Source: Halobacteriales archaeon QH_6_64_20
Lineage (GTDB): Archaea; Halobacteriota; Halobacteria; Halobacteriales; Halococcaceae
Direction of reading: 5' to 3'
Assembly (NCBI GenBank): GCA_003021235.1
Contig: PXQR01000018.1
Coordinates: forward strand, 64,205 to 128,204
DNA: 64,000 nucleotides
Part shown: positions 51,680 to 61,467 of the stretch, in pieces
Numbering within the stretch: position 1 is the stretch's first letter
How the letters are laid out: the number at the start of each line of letters is the position of its first letter
Program-made: the position numbers and the translations under genes
The notes under the pieces: generated by a model
The model's input: the letters and a program-made list of their open reading frames with translations, nothing else
Databases searched by the model: none
Told to the model about the DNA's origin: nothing

Positions 51680-51879
51680 GTGAGACGGCGTTTACCTGGC
51701 GTAAACCGCTCGTTTGCACTCCGTCTTACTCAGTCCGGAAGTTTTATTACAATACAATCAGAGCATACGACTGCGTAAGACGGTCGTCTTACACAGAGTC
51801 GATCCGAGTCGGATCGTGCCGCCGTACGGCGGTTTTCGCGTGTAAGACGCGCGGGTGTACGAAACCGTCGCCGTCTTAC
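51680..51879. promoter_or_regulatory. cdrS-ftsZ2 promoter with repeated GTAAGACG/CGTCTTAC operators
   Basis: TATA-like GTTTTATTACA (51741-51751) predicts a start near 51773-51776. Exactly there lies an inverted repeat GTAAGACG-GT-CGTCTTAC (51775-51792). Further single sites are CGTCTTAC (51722), GTAAGACG (51842), CGTCTTAC (51872) and the variant GTGAGACG (51680). The last pair forms a second inverted repeat in the leader. The leader would be about 125 bases. Sites this dense are likely targets of CdrS and/or the RHH-zinc-ribbon protein. Confidence 0.75.
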
Positions 51880-51899
51880 CGGAAAGGGGATAGCCAATC

Positions 51900-52106
51900 A
51901 TGGAGCGTGTGACACTACGGATTCCGAAACAGCAGATCGAGGGCGTCGAGCGAATAGTCGAAACCGGCGAATACCCGAACCGGAGCGAGGCGATCCGTTC
52001 GGCCGTTCGCGAGATGCTCGCCGAAGAGGACGACGGGCCCGAGCGACCCTCCGAGCGCCGCCGGGGCGAGCGCCGTCAGGCCGAACGCAACTGGGCGAAG
52101 GTGTAG
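51900..52106 (+). CDS. cdrS: CdrS ribbon-helix-helix regulator of cell division
   Basis: A 68-residue RHH protein: the strand [10 protein letters not shown], then [20 protein letters not shown] and [14 protein letters not shown], with a basic tail. In haloarchaea the cdrS-ftsZ2 pair is co-transcribed and CdrS coordinates the division program. The stop is 3 bases from the ftsZ2 ATG, so the two are tightly coupled. It likely autoregulates through the operators upstream. Confidence 0.9.
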   Translation: MERVTLRIPKQQIEGVERIVETGEYPNRSEAIRSAVREMLAEEDDGPERPSERRRGERRQAERNWAKV

Positions 52107-52109
52107 CTC

Positions 52110-53300
52110 ATGCAGGATATCGTCCAGGAGGCCTTAGAGAACGCGGAACGCGAGGAGCAGGCCAGAAGCGAGGCCGACACTGGTATCGACGAGTTCGGCG
52201 ACCCGCGCATCGTCGTCGTCGGCTGTGGCGGCGCTGGTAACAACACCGTCAATCGCTTGTACAACATGGGTATCGACGGTGCGGAAACCGTCGCGGTCAA
52301 TACCGACAAACAGCACCTGCAGATGATCGAGGCCGACTCGCGGGTGCTCGTCGGCAAATCCCTCACTGGGGGCCTCGGAGCGGGCGGTGACCCCGAGATG
52401 GGCGAGCGCGCGACCGAGATGGCCCGAGGCACCGTCAAGGACGTCCTCGGCGATGCGGATCTCGTCTTCGTTACCGCGGGCATGGGCGGCGGGACGGGCA
52501 CCGGCGCAGCGCCCGTCGTCGCGAAGATCGCAAAGGAATCCGGCGCGATCGTCGTCGGGATGGTCTCGACGCCCTTTACCGTCGAGCGTGCCCGGACGGT
52601 GCGCGCCGAAGAAGGCCTCGAGGACCTCCGCGGGGAGGCCGACTCGATCATCGTGCTCGACAACAACCGCCTGCTTGATTACGTGCCCAACCTGCCCATC
52701 GGCAAGGCCTTCTCGGTGATGGATCAGATCATCGCCGAGACGGTCAAGGGGATCGCAGAGACGATCACCCAGCCCTCCCTCATCAACCTCGACTACGCCG
52801 ACATGACCGCCATCATGAACCAGGGCGGCGTGGCGGTCATGTTAGTGGGCGAGACTCAGGACAAGAACAAGAGCGAGGAGGTGGTCCGCGACGCGATGGA
52901 TCACCCCCTGCTCGACGTCGATTATCGGGGTGCCTCCGGAGGATTGGTCCACATTACTGGCGGACCTGACCTCACCCTCAAGGAGGCAGAAGGCATCGCC
53001 CAGGACATCACCGAGCGCCTCGAAGCCGACGCGAACGTTATCTGGGGCGCACGCATCCGCGAGGAGTACAAGGGCAAAGTGCGAGTCATGGCGATCATGA
53101 CCGGCGTGCAGTCCGCCCAGATCCTCGGGCCCGACGCCCAGCAACAAGCCGACCAGTCCCGCCAGGCCCTCCAGCACGGCGACGGCGGCTACGGCTTCGT
53201 CGACGCCACAGGGGACGTTCGAGGGAAAAACAACGCACAAAGCGACGGTGGCCGCGACACGGAGGGCGAACGGAGTTACGGCCTCGACGTCGTCCGCTGA
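52110..53300 (+). CDS. ftsZ2: cell division protein FtsZ, type 2
   Basis: A 396-residue tubulin-like GTPase: the N-terminal [20 protein letters not shown], nucleotide loop [15 protein letters not shown], tubulin signature [12 protein letters not shown], and T7-region [11 protein letters not shown]. Together with FtsZ1, FtsZ2 drives constriction at the haloarchaeal division site. The short [20 protein letters not shown] tail follows a Gln/Gly-rich linker. The cdrS-ftsZ2 order and the facing ncsA gene are conserved in Haloferax. Confidence 0.95.
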   Translation: MQDIVQEALENAEREEQARSEADTGIDEFGDPRIVVVGCGGAGNNTVNRLYNMGIDGAETVAVNTDKQHLQMIEADSRVLVGKSLTGGLGAGGDPEMGERATEMARGTVKDVLGDADLVFVTAGMGGGTGTGAAPVVAKIAKESGAIVVGMVSTPFTVERARTVRAEEGLEDLRGEADSIIVLDNNRLLDYVPNLPIGKAFSVMDQIIAETVKGIAETITQPSLINLDYADMTAIMNQGGVAVMLVGETQDKNKSEEVVRDAMDHPLLDVDYRGASGGLVHITGGPDLTLKEAEGIAQDITERLEADANVIWGARIREEYKGKVRVMAIMTGVQSAQILGPDAQQQADQSRQALQHGDGGYGFVDATGDVRGKNNAQSDGGRDTEGERSYGLDVVR

Positions 53301-53518
53301 GTACACCGGTTTCCCTCCCGCCGCCCGATTCGAAGGGGTCCCGGCTAACGACGAATCGGCCCTCCATCAGCGTATCTCGACGGGAGTTGCTCGTCGGAGC
53401 GCCACGCCCTGGGTGCGCTCGTTTTCGTTTCCATCGAAACGCGATCAATCGGACGAGTAGCCGCCGCTCCGGAGGAGGGCCAGGCATGAGAACACGCCGA
53501 TTCGGTCGTTCGGAGCCG

Positions 53519-54526
53519 TCAGTCGGCGGCGTGAACGCTCTCGACGAGCTGGCACTTCCGACAGACCTCCCGCGTGGTCGCCGCACCGCACCGTTCGCAC
53601 TCCCCGAGGCCGTCGTGACTGTCGTCGGCGGCGTCGTTGCTGTCGGCGCCTTCCTCGCCGTCGCGGCGGTACTCGCGGGCGGCGAGCGCGGCGAGGTCCT
53701 CGTAGCCCGAGAGGATCGAGTGACGCGTCCCGGGGTGGTTCTCCTCGAGACCTAAGAGGAGGTCCTTGATCTCCCCGCGGTAGGCCTCGCTCGCGTGGGG
53801 ACACTCTGCCATGTGAACCGGTAGGTCACGCAGATGGGCGTACAGCGCGACTTCCTTCTCTGGGACGTCCCGCAGGGGTTTCGCGCGCGGGACGAACGTC
53901 TCCGATTCGCCGCGCTCGTCGAACCCGCCTAAGCTGGCGTCGAAGTGTTTCGCGACCTGGCGGACGTCGCCCTCGAAGAGGTTCATCAGCGCCGTTTGGG
54001 TCTCGTCGTCTAAGTTGTGACCGGTCAGTAGTTTGTCGGCGTCGTACTTTCTAGCACCGCGTTCGAGCAGGTTCCGGCGAAAGACCCCACAGTACGCACA
54101 CGGAGCCATCCCTTCCGGGTCGTCGCGCGCGACGTCGTCCATCTCCAAGTCGAACTCCTCGGCGTAGCTCAGTCGTTCGTGTTCGATCTCCAACTTTTCG
54201 ACGAGTTCGATCGAGGCGTCGAGACTCGCGTCGCGATAGCCCTCGATCCCCTCGTGGATCGTGAGACAGACCAGGCGAATCCGGGGATCGTCGGCGAAGG
54301 TCTCGTGGAGGACCTGGGTGAGGACGACGCTGTCCTTCCCGCCGGAGAGGCCGATCAGCCAGGTTTCGGGGTTCTCCGGCGTGGCGTCGCGGCCGATCAA
54401 GCCATCCGAACGGATCCGACGCCGGACCCGCTTTTCGACCGACCGACGGAGGTGGCGCTCACAGAGGTGACCGCCCGAGTACGCCGCGAAGTGGACTGCC
54501 GGGCGAGAACACCGATCGCACTCCAT
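53519..54526 (-). CDS. ncsA: tRNA 2-thiolation protein NcsA/TtuA family
   Basis: A 335-residue PP-loop enzyme. The N-terminal zinc finger (CDRCSRPAVHFAAYSGGHLC), ATP pyrophosphatase loop LIGLSGGKDSVVLTQ, central CxxC APCAYCGVF, GHNLDDETQTALMNLFEGD and C-terminal zinc ribbon (CERCGAATTREVCRKC) match TtuA/Ncs6. It activates U34 in tRNA(Lys, Glu, Gln) for 2-thiolation using a ubiquitin-like SAMP sulfur carrier. A Glu/Asp/Ser insert precedes the last zinc motif. It converges with ftsZ2. Confidence 0.92.
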   Translation of the reverse strand: MECDRCSRPAVHFAAYSGGHLCERHLRRSVEKRVRRRIRSDGLIGRDATPENPETWLIGLSGGKDSVVLTQVLHETFADDPRIRLVCLTIHEGIEGYRDASLDASIELVEKLEIEHERLSYAEEFDLEMDDVARDDPEGMAPCAYCGVFRRNLLERGARKYDADKLLTGHNLDDETQTALMNLFEGDVRQVAKHFDASLGGFDERGESETFVPRAKPLRDVPEKEVALYAHLRDLPVHMAECPHASEAYRGEIKDLLLGLEENHPGTRHSILSGYEDLAALAAREYRRDGEEGADSNDAADDSHDGLGECERCGAATTREVCRKCQLVESVHAAD

Positions 54527-54795
54527 CGATGCCTACTGTGTCCGAAGCGGGTTTGTGGGTTTCGAAACGGACCTTTTGCTCTGCGCTCGCGGCCGAAGGC
54601 TGCTCGCTCGGCAAAATCTCCACCAAAATAGCGCGTGCTCCCTCCGGCACTCGCTCCCTCCGGTCCCTCGTGCCTCCCGTCCGTGCGCGCTACTGCTCCC
54701 TCGCGCCGGTTGGCGCTCGGTCGCAGGGAACCGCTCGCTCGTTCGCTCGCGGACACGAGTTCGAAGCGAAACGGGCCCCAAGAGGATCTCGAATC

Positions 54796-56892
54796 TCACT
54801 CGGCTTCGATCGCGTCATCGAACCCCATCGGATCGGGGCCCGATGCCTCGCAGCCGAGCGCACGACCGAGATACAGCGCGGAGTTGATCAGGCCGATGTG
54901 GCTGAACGCCTGCGGGAAGTTCCCGAGATGCGCGCCGGTGTCGGGGTCGACCTCCTCGGCGAGCAAGCCGAGCGGGCTGGCGTAGGAAAGCAGAGTCTCG
55001 AACAGTTCGCGAGCCTCCTCGATCCGGCCGGAAAGAGTCAGTGCGTCCACGAGCCAAAACGAACAGAGCACGAACGCGCCCTCTTCGCCCTCCAGGCCGT
55101 CCTCACCATTGTAACGGTACACCAATCCGTCTTCACCCGTCAGGTGGGTGAGAGTGGCGTCGATCGTCCCGCTAACCCGTCGATCGTCGAACGGTAGAAA
55201 GCCGACGATCGGGAGGAGCAATCCAGTGGCGTCGAGTTCGTCACCGTCAAGCGTGCGAGTGAAACTGCCGTGCTCGCCGATTTCCTCGTCGAAACCGCGT
55301 TCGAGCACTACCTCACGGATCTCGGTTCTCGTCTCGCGCCACTCACAGAGCGGCGCGTCGAACTCGCGGGTTTCGGCCATGTCGATCCCCCGATCGAGCG
55401 CCGCCCAGCACATCACCTTCGAGAAGACGAACTGTTTGGGCTCACAGCGCACCTCCCAGATGCCCTCGTCGGGTTGGTCCCACACCTCCCGGACGTGCTC
55501 GACGACCGCCCGGATCGCCGACCACTCCCCGGCGTCGAGTTCGGTGCCGCCGTCGGTCGTCTCGTGGATCGCTACGAGGAGTTCGCCGAAGATATCGAGC
55601 TGGCGCTGGTCGCGCGCGGCGTTACCGACCCGTACTGGGTTCGATCCGCGATACCCCGAGAGGTGCTCCAAGGTCTCCTCGTCGAGGTCGATCTCGCCGT
55701 GCAGGCCATACAGCGGCTGGAGGTCGGCCGGATCGGTGTGACACAGGCCGCGGAACCAAGTGAAAAAATCCCACGCCTCCTCGCGGTGCCCGAGATTGGA
55801 GAGCGCCTGAACGGTGAAGGCACCGTCGCGAAGCCAGCTGAAACGGTAGTCCCAGTTGCGTTCGCCGCCGATCTCCTCGGGCAACGAGGTCGTCGGGGCC
55901 GCCGCGATCGCCCCCGACTCACGGTGGGCAAGCAGTTTGAGCACCAATCCCGACCGGGTCGTCAGGTCGTGCCACGGTCCGTCGAAGACACAATCTCGAT
56001 CGTCGCAGTCGTGGGTCCACTCGCGCCAGTACCGAATAGTCTCACTGAGGCGGCGCTCGGGCACGAGCGAGGCGGCGAAGTCAGCGACGACGCCGCGCCC
56101 GTCGGCGTCCGCCGCATTGGATAGGTCCGACGAGTCCGCCGGGTCGACCGACTCGGCCGAACTAGTCGCGTCCGTCGAACCCCCCGATTCGTCGGCGCCG
56201 ACCTCCCGGTAGCCGAGGACGAACCAGGCCTGATCGCCCGCGGGAAGCGTCACGCGGGCCGTCGCCGTGTCGGCTTCGACGTCGAACGCGGGGGCAGCCG
56301 CGAGCAGGAGCGCTTCGTCCTCGGCCCGGGCGAGAAGACCACCCTCGACCGCTTCGATCGCCGCCTCCGCCCGGGCGAAGTCCGGTCGTGGAGCGAACTC
56401 GACGCCGAGGTCGACCTCCCCGGCGACGCACTCGACCTTCCGGTAGATCGCCCGCTGTGAACCGGAACCGACGCTGCTACCAGCAGTGTCGACGCTATCG
56501 GAGTCGCCGACGTCCCCGTTGTCGCTGTTACCGGAACCGCGGGAATCATCGGAGTCGTCGGAGCCATCAGGGCCACCGGTGTCGTGGGAGTCCTCGGTGT
56601 CGTCGCCGCCGGCCGGCATGAAGTCCGTCAGAACACACGTCCCCGAATCGGTCCGAAAGGTCGTCCGGAGCACGTTCGTCCGTTCGATGTACTCGTGGGT
56701 CGCCTCGAAGGGGACGAGCGGCCGGATCGAAAAGCGCCCGCCACGATCGGCGTCGAGGAGCGACGCGAAGACCCCGGGAGACTCGACGTGAGGGGCCGGG
56801 AACCAGTCGATCGAGCCCCGTCGGCTCACGAGCGCACAGGTCTCTTCGTCCCCGATGAGACCGTACTCCTCGATCGGCGTGTACCCGCTCAT
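54796..56892 (-). CDS. glycoside hydrolase family 15 protein (glucoamylase/trehalase-like)
   Basis: A 698-residue GH15 enzyme. The N-terminal beta-sandwich (LIGDEETCALVSRRGSIDWF, VFASLLDADRGGRFSIRPLV) precedes an (alpha/alpha)6 catalytic barrel (SLPEEIGGERNWDYRFSWLR, GYRGSNPVRVGNAARDQRQL). The late GLLAEEVDPDTGAHLGNFPQ carries the presumed catalytic base; the acid lies in the earlier Glu-rich block. It should release glucose from starch-like glucans or trehalose in the cytoplasm, as no signal peptide is visible. Two Asp/Ser/Gly-rich inserts distinguish it from its tandem paralogue. Confidence 0.88.
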   Translation of the reverse strand: MSGYTPIEEYGLIGDEETCALVSRRGSIDWFPAPHVESPGVFASLLDADRGGRFSIRPLVPFEATHEYIERTNVLRTTFRTDSGTCVLTDFMPAGGDDTEDSHDTGGPDGSDDSDDSRGSGNSDNGDVGDSDSVDTAGSSVGSGSQRAIYRKVECVAGEVDLGVEFAPRPDFARAEAAIEAVEGGLLARAEDEALLLAAAPAFDVEADTATARVTLPAGDQAWFVLGYREVGADESGGSTDATSSAESVDPADSSDLSNAADADGRGVVADFAASLVPERRLSETIRYWREWTHDCDDRDCVFDGPWHDLTTRSGLVLKLLAHRESGAIAAAPTTSLPEEIGGERNWDYRFSWLRDGAFTVQALSNLGHREEAWDFFTWFRGLCHTDPADLQPLYGLHGEIDLDEETLEHLSGYRGSNPVRVGNAARDQRQLDIFGELLVAIHETTDGGTELDAGEWSAIRAVVEHVREVWDQPDEGIWEVRCEPKQFVFSKVMCWAALDRGIDMAETREFDAPLCEWRETRTEIREVVLERGFDEEIGEHGSFTRTLDGDELDATGLLLPIVGFLPFDDRRVSGTIDATLTHLTGEDGLVYRYNGEDGLEGEEGAFVLCSFWLVDALTLSGRIEEARELFETLLSYASPLGLLAEEVDPDTGAHLGNFPQAFSHIGLINSALYLGRALGCEASGPDPMGFDDAIEAE

Positions 56893-57111
56893 CGGTCGTT
56901 CCCGCTACGGGTCGCGGCACTTCGGGACGAGACGTCGGGCGAACGAAGCGAGAGCGCGCGACGATCGATCAGGAGCCGTCGCGCTAAAAGCGAAGGCGCT
57001 GTCGGCGAGGCGAAGGGCGTCATTCGTCCTGCGATACGGGCGAGCGAGTCAAAAGCCCCCGGTAATCGTGCGACTGCGGTGCCATCGCGTACGACTCGGA
57101 GCGCAAGGGCC

Positions 57112-59076
57112 TCAGTCCGAGTGACCCGGTTCACCCTCGGCGTCGTCGGCCTCGAAGTCGGAGTCGGGGTCGGGGCCGATCGGACCCGGCGCGCGCCCGG
57201 CCGACTCGGTCGGACTGAAGGGTGCGTCGAGCGTGTTCGCTTGTAATGCTCGCTCGCGGGCCTCGCTCAGGTATAGCGCGGAGTTGATCAGTCCGATGTG
57301 ACTGAGCGCCTGGGGGAAGTTGCCCCGGGCCTCGCCGGTTTCGGGATCGACCTCTTCGGCGAGCAGGCCGAGCGGGCTGGCGAACTCGACGACGGCGTCG
57401 AACAGTTCGGTCGCCTCCTCGACCCGGCCCGACAGCGCCAGTGCGTCGACGAGCCAGAACGAACAGAGCAAGAAGGGGTTGTCCCCGCCGGCGACGCCGT
57501 CCTCGCCGTCGTAGCGATACACTAGCCCGTCGTCGGTCGCGAGTTCTTCGATCACGGCGTCGATCGTGCCCTGTACCCGCCGGTCGGAAACGGGCAAAAA
57601 GCCGACGACCGGGAGGAGGAGGCCGGTAGCGTCGAGGTCGGTCTCGGTTTCGAACGCTCGGACGAAGCTTCCCTTCGCGCCGATATCGGGGTTGAACCCG
57701 TGGTCGAGCACTGCCGTTTTGATGTCGGCCCGCACCGCACGCCACTCAGAGAGCGGCGCGTCGAGGTCGTTCGAGACGGCCATGTCGATCCCGCGGTCGA
57801 GCGCGACCCAGCACATCACCTTCGAGAACACGAACTGGCGGGGCGGCGAGCGGACCTCCCAGATCCCGCTTCCGGGTTCGTCCCAGACCCGACAGACTCG
57901 TTCGACCACCCGACGGACGGTCGCCCAGTTCTCCGCGGAGAGGGCCGCACCGCGCCGGGAGGTCTCGTGAACGGCTAAGAGGAGTTCGCCGTAGACGTCG
58001 AGTTGGCGCTGGTCGCGCGCGGCGTTGCCCACTCGTACCGGGCTCGACCCCCGGTAGCCCTCGAACCCGTCGAGGACTCCCTCTTCGAGGTCGATTTCAC
58101 CACGCATTCCGTACAGCGGACGATAGATCGGCTGGTCGAGCGCGTCGGGATCGTCCTGAGCTAGGTTCAGACACCACGAGAAGTACTGCTCGGCCTCGGC
58201 GGTGTTGCCGAGCCGGTAGAGCGCCTGAACGGCGAAGGCGGCGTCGCGAAGCCAACTGAAACGGTAATCCCAGTTTCGCACCCCGCCGATCTCCTCGGGC
58301 AACGAGGTCGTCGGGGCCGCCGCGATCGCGCCGGTCGAGTGATGCATCAACAGTTTGAGCGCCAGCCCGGAGCGCACCACCAGATCGTAGCGCGGACTGT
58401 CGAGAACACATCGGGAGGGATGGGTACACCGGCGCGCCCACTCGCGCCAGTACGAGATCGTCCCCGCGAGGGCACCTTCGAACTCGGCGGTAGCAAGCGG
58501 GTCGTAGGTGCCGTACTGGAGGCTCAGGACGCGACGATCGCCCGCCGAGAGCGTTTCGGTCGCTCGCGCGCGAGTGTCTCCGTCGTCGATCGCGAGGTCG
58601 ACGGGGCCGGACAGAAAGAGGCGCTCGCCGTCCGCCCGGGCGACGACGCCCGTCTCGGTGGCGTCGATCGTCGTCTCGGCGCGTGCGTAGTCGAAGCGAG
58701 GGTCGAACTCGACGCCGAGTTCGATAGTTCCCTCAGTACACTCGATCCCCCGGTAGATCGCTCGTGAGGGAGTCTGGGGGGTGCGCTCGTTGCCCGTGAC
58801 GGGCATGAAGTCAGTGAGCGTTACGCGTCCCGAGGCGGTCTCGAAGACGGTCTCTACCACGTTGGTGCGGGGGACGTACGACTGTGTAGCGGTGTACTGG
58901 CCCGTGAGCCGAACCGCGAAGGACCCGCCACGGTCGGCGTCGAGGAGCGACGCGAACACGCTCGGGGAGGCGAGTTCGGGGACCGGAAACCAATCGATCG
59001 AGCCGTCGCTTCCGACGAGCGAACACGTCTCTAGGTTTCCGATGAGAGCGTACTCCGCTAGCGACTTGTATTCCAT
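57112..59076 (-). CDS. glycoside hydrolase family 15 protein, tandem paralogue
   Basis: A 654-residue GH15 protein about 220 bases upstream of the first on the same strand, with the same blocks (LIGNLETCSLVGSDGSIDWF, SLPEEIGGVRNWDYRFSWLR, GYRGSSPVRVGNAARDQRQL, GLLAEEVDPETGEARGNFPQ). It lacks the long acidic inserts of its partner, so those are recent additions to the other copy. I use the ATG at 59076; a TATA-like TATTAAGTA (about 59112-59120) lies 35-40 bases upstream. Confidence 0.88.
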   Translation of the reverse strand: MEYKSLAEYALIGNLETCSLVGSDGSIDWFPVPELASPSVFASLLDADRGGSFAVRLTGQYTATQSYVPRTNVVETVFETASGRVTLTDFMPVTGNERTPQTPSRAIYRGIECTEGTIELGVEFDPRFDYARAETTIDATETGVVARADGERLFLSGPVDLAIDDGDTRARATETLSAGDRRVLSLQYGTYDPLATAEFEGALAGTISYWREWARRCTHPSRCVLDSPRYDLVVRSGLALKLLMHHSTGAIAAAPTTSLPEEIGGVRNWDYRFSWLRDAAFAVQALYRLGNTAEAEQYFSWCLNLAQDDPDALDQPIYRPLYGMRGEIDLEEGVLDGFEGYRGSSPVRVGNAARDQRQLDVYGELLLAVHETSRRGAALSAENWATVRRVVERVCRVWDEPGSGIWEVRSPPRQFVFSKVMCWVALDRGIDMAVSNDLDAPLSEWRAVRADIKTAVLDHGFNPDIGAKGSFVRAFETETDLDATGLLLPVVGFLPVSDRRVQGTIDAVIEELATDDGLVYRYDGEDGVAGGDNPFLLCSFWLVDALALSGRVEEATELFDAVVEFASPLGLLAEEVDPETGEARGNFPQALSHIGLINSALYLSEARERALQANTLDAPFSPTESAGRAPGPIGPDPDSDFEADDAEGEPGHSD

Positions 59077-59484
59077 GTGGAGGGCGACGTAACTAATAGG
59101 ATCTTTCATTACTTAATACTGTTGGTCGGTGCGAACACGACACGTACACGGCAACGAACCGGCGAGCGTTCGGTGACGATCCGGTCGCTACGCCGTCGGG
59201 CGATTCGGAGATTCGGATCCCGACGGCCGATCATAGCGATCGATCGTGATGGTTCCCAGTCACTGTCGGTCGTAGCAGTCGATCGTGACAGTCATGACGA
59301 CCGAGTCGGTCCGGAAGTACTCTGTCCGACGCTCCGGTCCTGACACCGATTCCGGGTTCAGTCCGTTCCGGGCTCGGCCCGGTTCGGGTTCCGGTCCCGG
59401 CGACCGCTACTCGGAGAGGAGCTCTGAAGGGACAAGCGGGCGGTAGCGGAAACCGTTTTGCGCGCGGAGCGGGTACCATCGACG
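59077..59484. other. intergenic region between divergent genes
   Basis: About 400 bases holding the TATA-like TATTAAGTA of the GH15 gene. The segment 59234-59300 has two loosely repeated GATCGTGA/CAGTCA blocks. No gene is supported. Confidence 0.5.
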
Positions 59485-60147
59485 ATGGACGACTCGACGG
59501 GAATCGAACGATCGGCGGCGGTAACGCGGCTCTCCCGGCTGGTCGAGACGGTCGAAGAGCAACTCATGCCCGTTCCCGTCCGCGAGCTGTGGGTGTACGG
59601 CGACCTGGCGCTCGGTCTCGATCCGGTCGAGCGTCTCGACGTCTACCTCACGAAGGACCTGCTGTTTCACGGCGACGGGGATCGAGAGGAGGAGTTCGTC
59701 GAGTCACACGGCGTCGAGGGGGTCGGCAAGACCGTGCGCGCGAAGTGGGCCGATCGGTACCCCGAGTACGTCCGGGCGAACTCCAATGGCCACATCGCCC
59801 CGGAGAAGTGCCTCGCGGCTCATCTGGTGGGGAGCGACGAACCGATCCACCTGGAGGTCTGTAACGCGAGCTTCGAGGACAACGTCACCCAGCGACTCCG
59901 CGGGGCGATGGCCCGGGAGAACTACGAGCAGGTCCTTGACCCACGCGGGGTGTGTCTCTGGGCTGAGGGTGCTCGGAGCGAGACGGCCTTTGAGAAGCTC
60001 CGCGACGGCGAGTTCGTCTTCCCAACGCTCGCGGAGGCGCTGACGATGATCGGTATGGACGATCAAAAGGCCGAGGAAGCCGCTGCGGCGATCTCGGCGT
60101 ATCGGGCGGACCAGGAGGGCGCGACCGTCCGCGGCGACGTCGTGTAG
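59485..60147 (+). CDS. DUF7095 family protein
   Basis: A 220-residue protein: TRLSRLVETVEEQLMPVPVR, then ELWVYGDLALGLDPVERLDV and YLTKDLLFHGDGDREEEF, GHIAPEKCLAAHLVGSDEPI, and FVFPTLAEALTMIGMDDQKA. The layout matches a haloarchaeal conserved family listed as DUF7095; function unknown. The YGDLALGLDP segment recalls a nucleotidyltransferase-like strand, but catalytic aspartates are not obvious. I use the ATG at 59485. Confidence 0.75.
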   Translation: MDDSTGIERSAAVTRLSRLVETVEEQLMPVPVRELWVYGDLALGLDPVERLDVYLTKDLLFHGDGDREEEFVESHGVEGVGKTVRAKWADRYPEYVRANSNGHIAPEKCLAAHLVGSDEPIHLEVCNASFEDNVTQRLRGAMARENYEQVLDPRGVCLWAEGARSETAFEKLRDGEFVFPTLAEALTMIGMDDQKAEEAAAAISAYRADQEGATVRGDVV

Positions 60148-60287
60148 GTCGTACAGATCGCACGATGTGATCGTCGCCACAACCCGGACGACGATCCCGT
60201 GACTATCGCCGATAGCCGACGTAGGGCACGAAGCACGCACTAGCAGACACATACTACTTACTCGCGGCCGGTGAGGGAGGAATCGAG

Positions 60288-60491
60288 ATGGACAGCGATC
60301 GCACGGCGACACGACGACGCGCGCTCCGCACGACCGGACTCCTCGTGACAGCGGGACTCGCCGGCTGTGGAGCCCCTGGCGGCGGTGGCGAAGGCGGCGA
60401 AGGCGGTGAGGGCGGCGAAGGAGGGGAACAGGAAGGCGGCGGCGAAGGTGGAGAAGGTGGCGAGGGAGGCGAAGGCGAGGAAGGCGGCTGA
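60288..60491 (+). CDS. tiny Tat lipoprotein with GGE repeats
   Basis: A 67-residue frame. Residues 1-27 are a twin-arginine signal and lipobox (ATRRRALRTTGLLVTAGLAG then C). The mature part is only Gly and Glu with one Gln (EGGEGGEGGEGGEQ and similar). Lipid anchoring plus a 40-residue acidic Gly chain suggests a surface brush or metal/cation-binding tail. The GGTGAGGGAGG upstream is a plausible ribosome-binding site. The repeats could expand or shrink by slippage. Confidence 0.7.
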   Translation: MDSDRTATRRRALRTTGLLVTAGLAGCGAPGGGGEGGEGGEGGEGGEQEGGGEGGEGGEGGEGEEGG

Positions 60492-60504
60492 GAGAACGAT
60501 CGGT

Positions 60505-61362
60505 TCAGTCGCGTTCGCCGCGTAGCTCCCGCACGCGTTCGACGTTCCAGGCGTAGCTACGATCGTCTTCGGTCGGAGTTTCGAGGATCAGCGGGAGGGT
60601 TCCTATGGTCTCGTGGGTAACGATCGCCTGCATGCCCGCGTCGCCGATCTCGCCCTCGCCGATATGGGCGTGTTCGTCGGCGTTCGAGCCACAGGGGTGC
60701 TTCGAGTCGTTGAGGTGAATGCATTCGAGATGATCGAGACCGACGACGGTGTCGAACGCCTCGATAGCGTCCGCCACGCCGTCGGGGGTCGAGAGGTCGT
60801 AGCCCGCGGCGAAAGTGTGGGCCGTATCGAGACAGACTCCAACGTCGGCGGTCGTTCGGTCGAGGACCGCCTCGAGGTGGGCGAAGTCGCCGCCGAGCTT
60901 CGTCCCGCTACCGGCGTCGCTCTCGACGAGGAGCGTTACCCCGTCGGGAATATCGAGTTCGTCGATCACGCTCGCGGCGTTTTCGAGTCCGGCTTCGACG
61001 CCGGCACCGGTGTGCGCGCCGAGGTGGACGTTCACGTACTCGATTCCCAGTTCCTCCGCGGCGTCGAGTTCCTTCCCGAGGCTCGAAATCGACTTCTCGC
61101 GCAGGTCGTCTTTGGGGGTTGCGAGGTTCACGAGATAGGAGGCGTGGATCACCCATGGGCCGTCGAGTTCCCTCGAACTTTTCTCGCGGAAGCGTTCGGC
61201 CCGTTCGGCCTCGATCGGCGGCTGTTTCCAGACCTGTGGGGAGTGGGTAAAGACCTGCCCGCAGTTGCCGCCGACATCGCGCTGGCGTGAAACGGCGTTG
61301 TCGATACCGCCGGCAATCGAGACGTGCGCGCCGATACGCGTCGTCGAGGGAGGTGAGGACAT
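60505..61362 (-). CDS. nfo: deoxyribonuclease IV (endonuclease IV)
   Basis: A 285-residue TIM-barrel AP endonuclease: [20 protein letters not shown] at the start, [58 protein letters not shown] and [20 protein letters not shown] carry the three-zinc site. It cuts 5' to abasic sites in base excision repair. I use the ATG at 61362; the TATA-like GATATTTGA (about 61411-61419 on the minus strand) would give a short leader. A solitary CRISPR repeat lies about 105 bases further upstream. Confidence 0.93.
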   Translation of the reverse strand: MSSPPSTTRIGAHVSIAGGIDNAVSRQRDVGGNCGQVFTHSPQVWKQPPIEAERAERFREKSSRELDGPWVIHASYLVNLATPKDDLREKSISSLGKELDAAEELGIEYVNVHLGAHTGAGVEAGLENAASVIDELDIPDGVTLLVESDAGSGTKLGGDFAHLEAVLDRTTADVGVCLDTAHTFAAGYDLSTPDGVADAIEAFDTVVGLDHLECIHLNDSKHPCGSNADEHAHIGEGEIGDAGMQAIVTHETIGTLPLILETPTEDDRSYAWNVERVRELRGERD

Positions 61363-61467
61363 GGCGATGCTTCGATCGTCGGAGACATAGTGACTTCGAC
61401 TTCCAGAGTTCAAATATCGCTATCAGGAGCGTTCGATAACGTTCGTGACCGTCTCGATGTCGATGTC

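Noticed and set aside
54527-54795. Possible small gene between ncsA and the GH15 gene
   Set aside because: Frames are arginine/serine-rich on both strands, with CTCGCTC-type repeats and no start with a ribosome-binding site.
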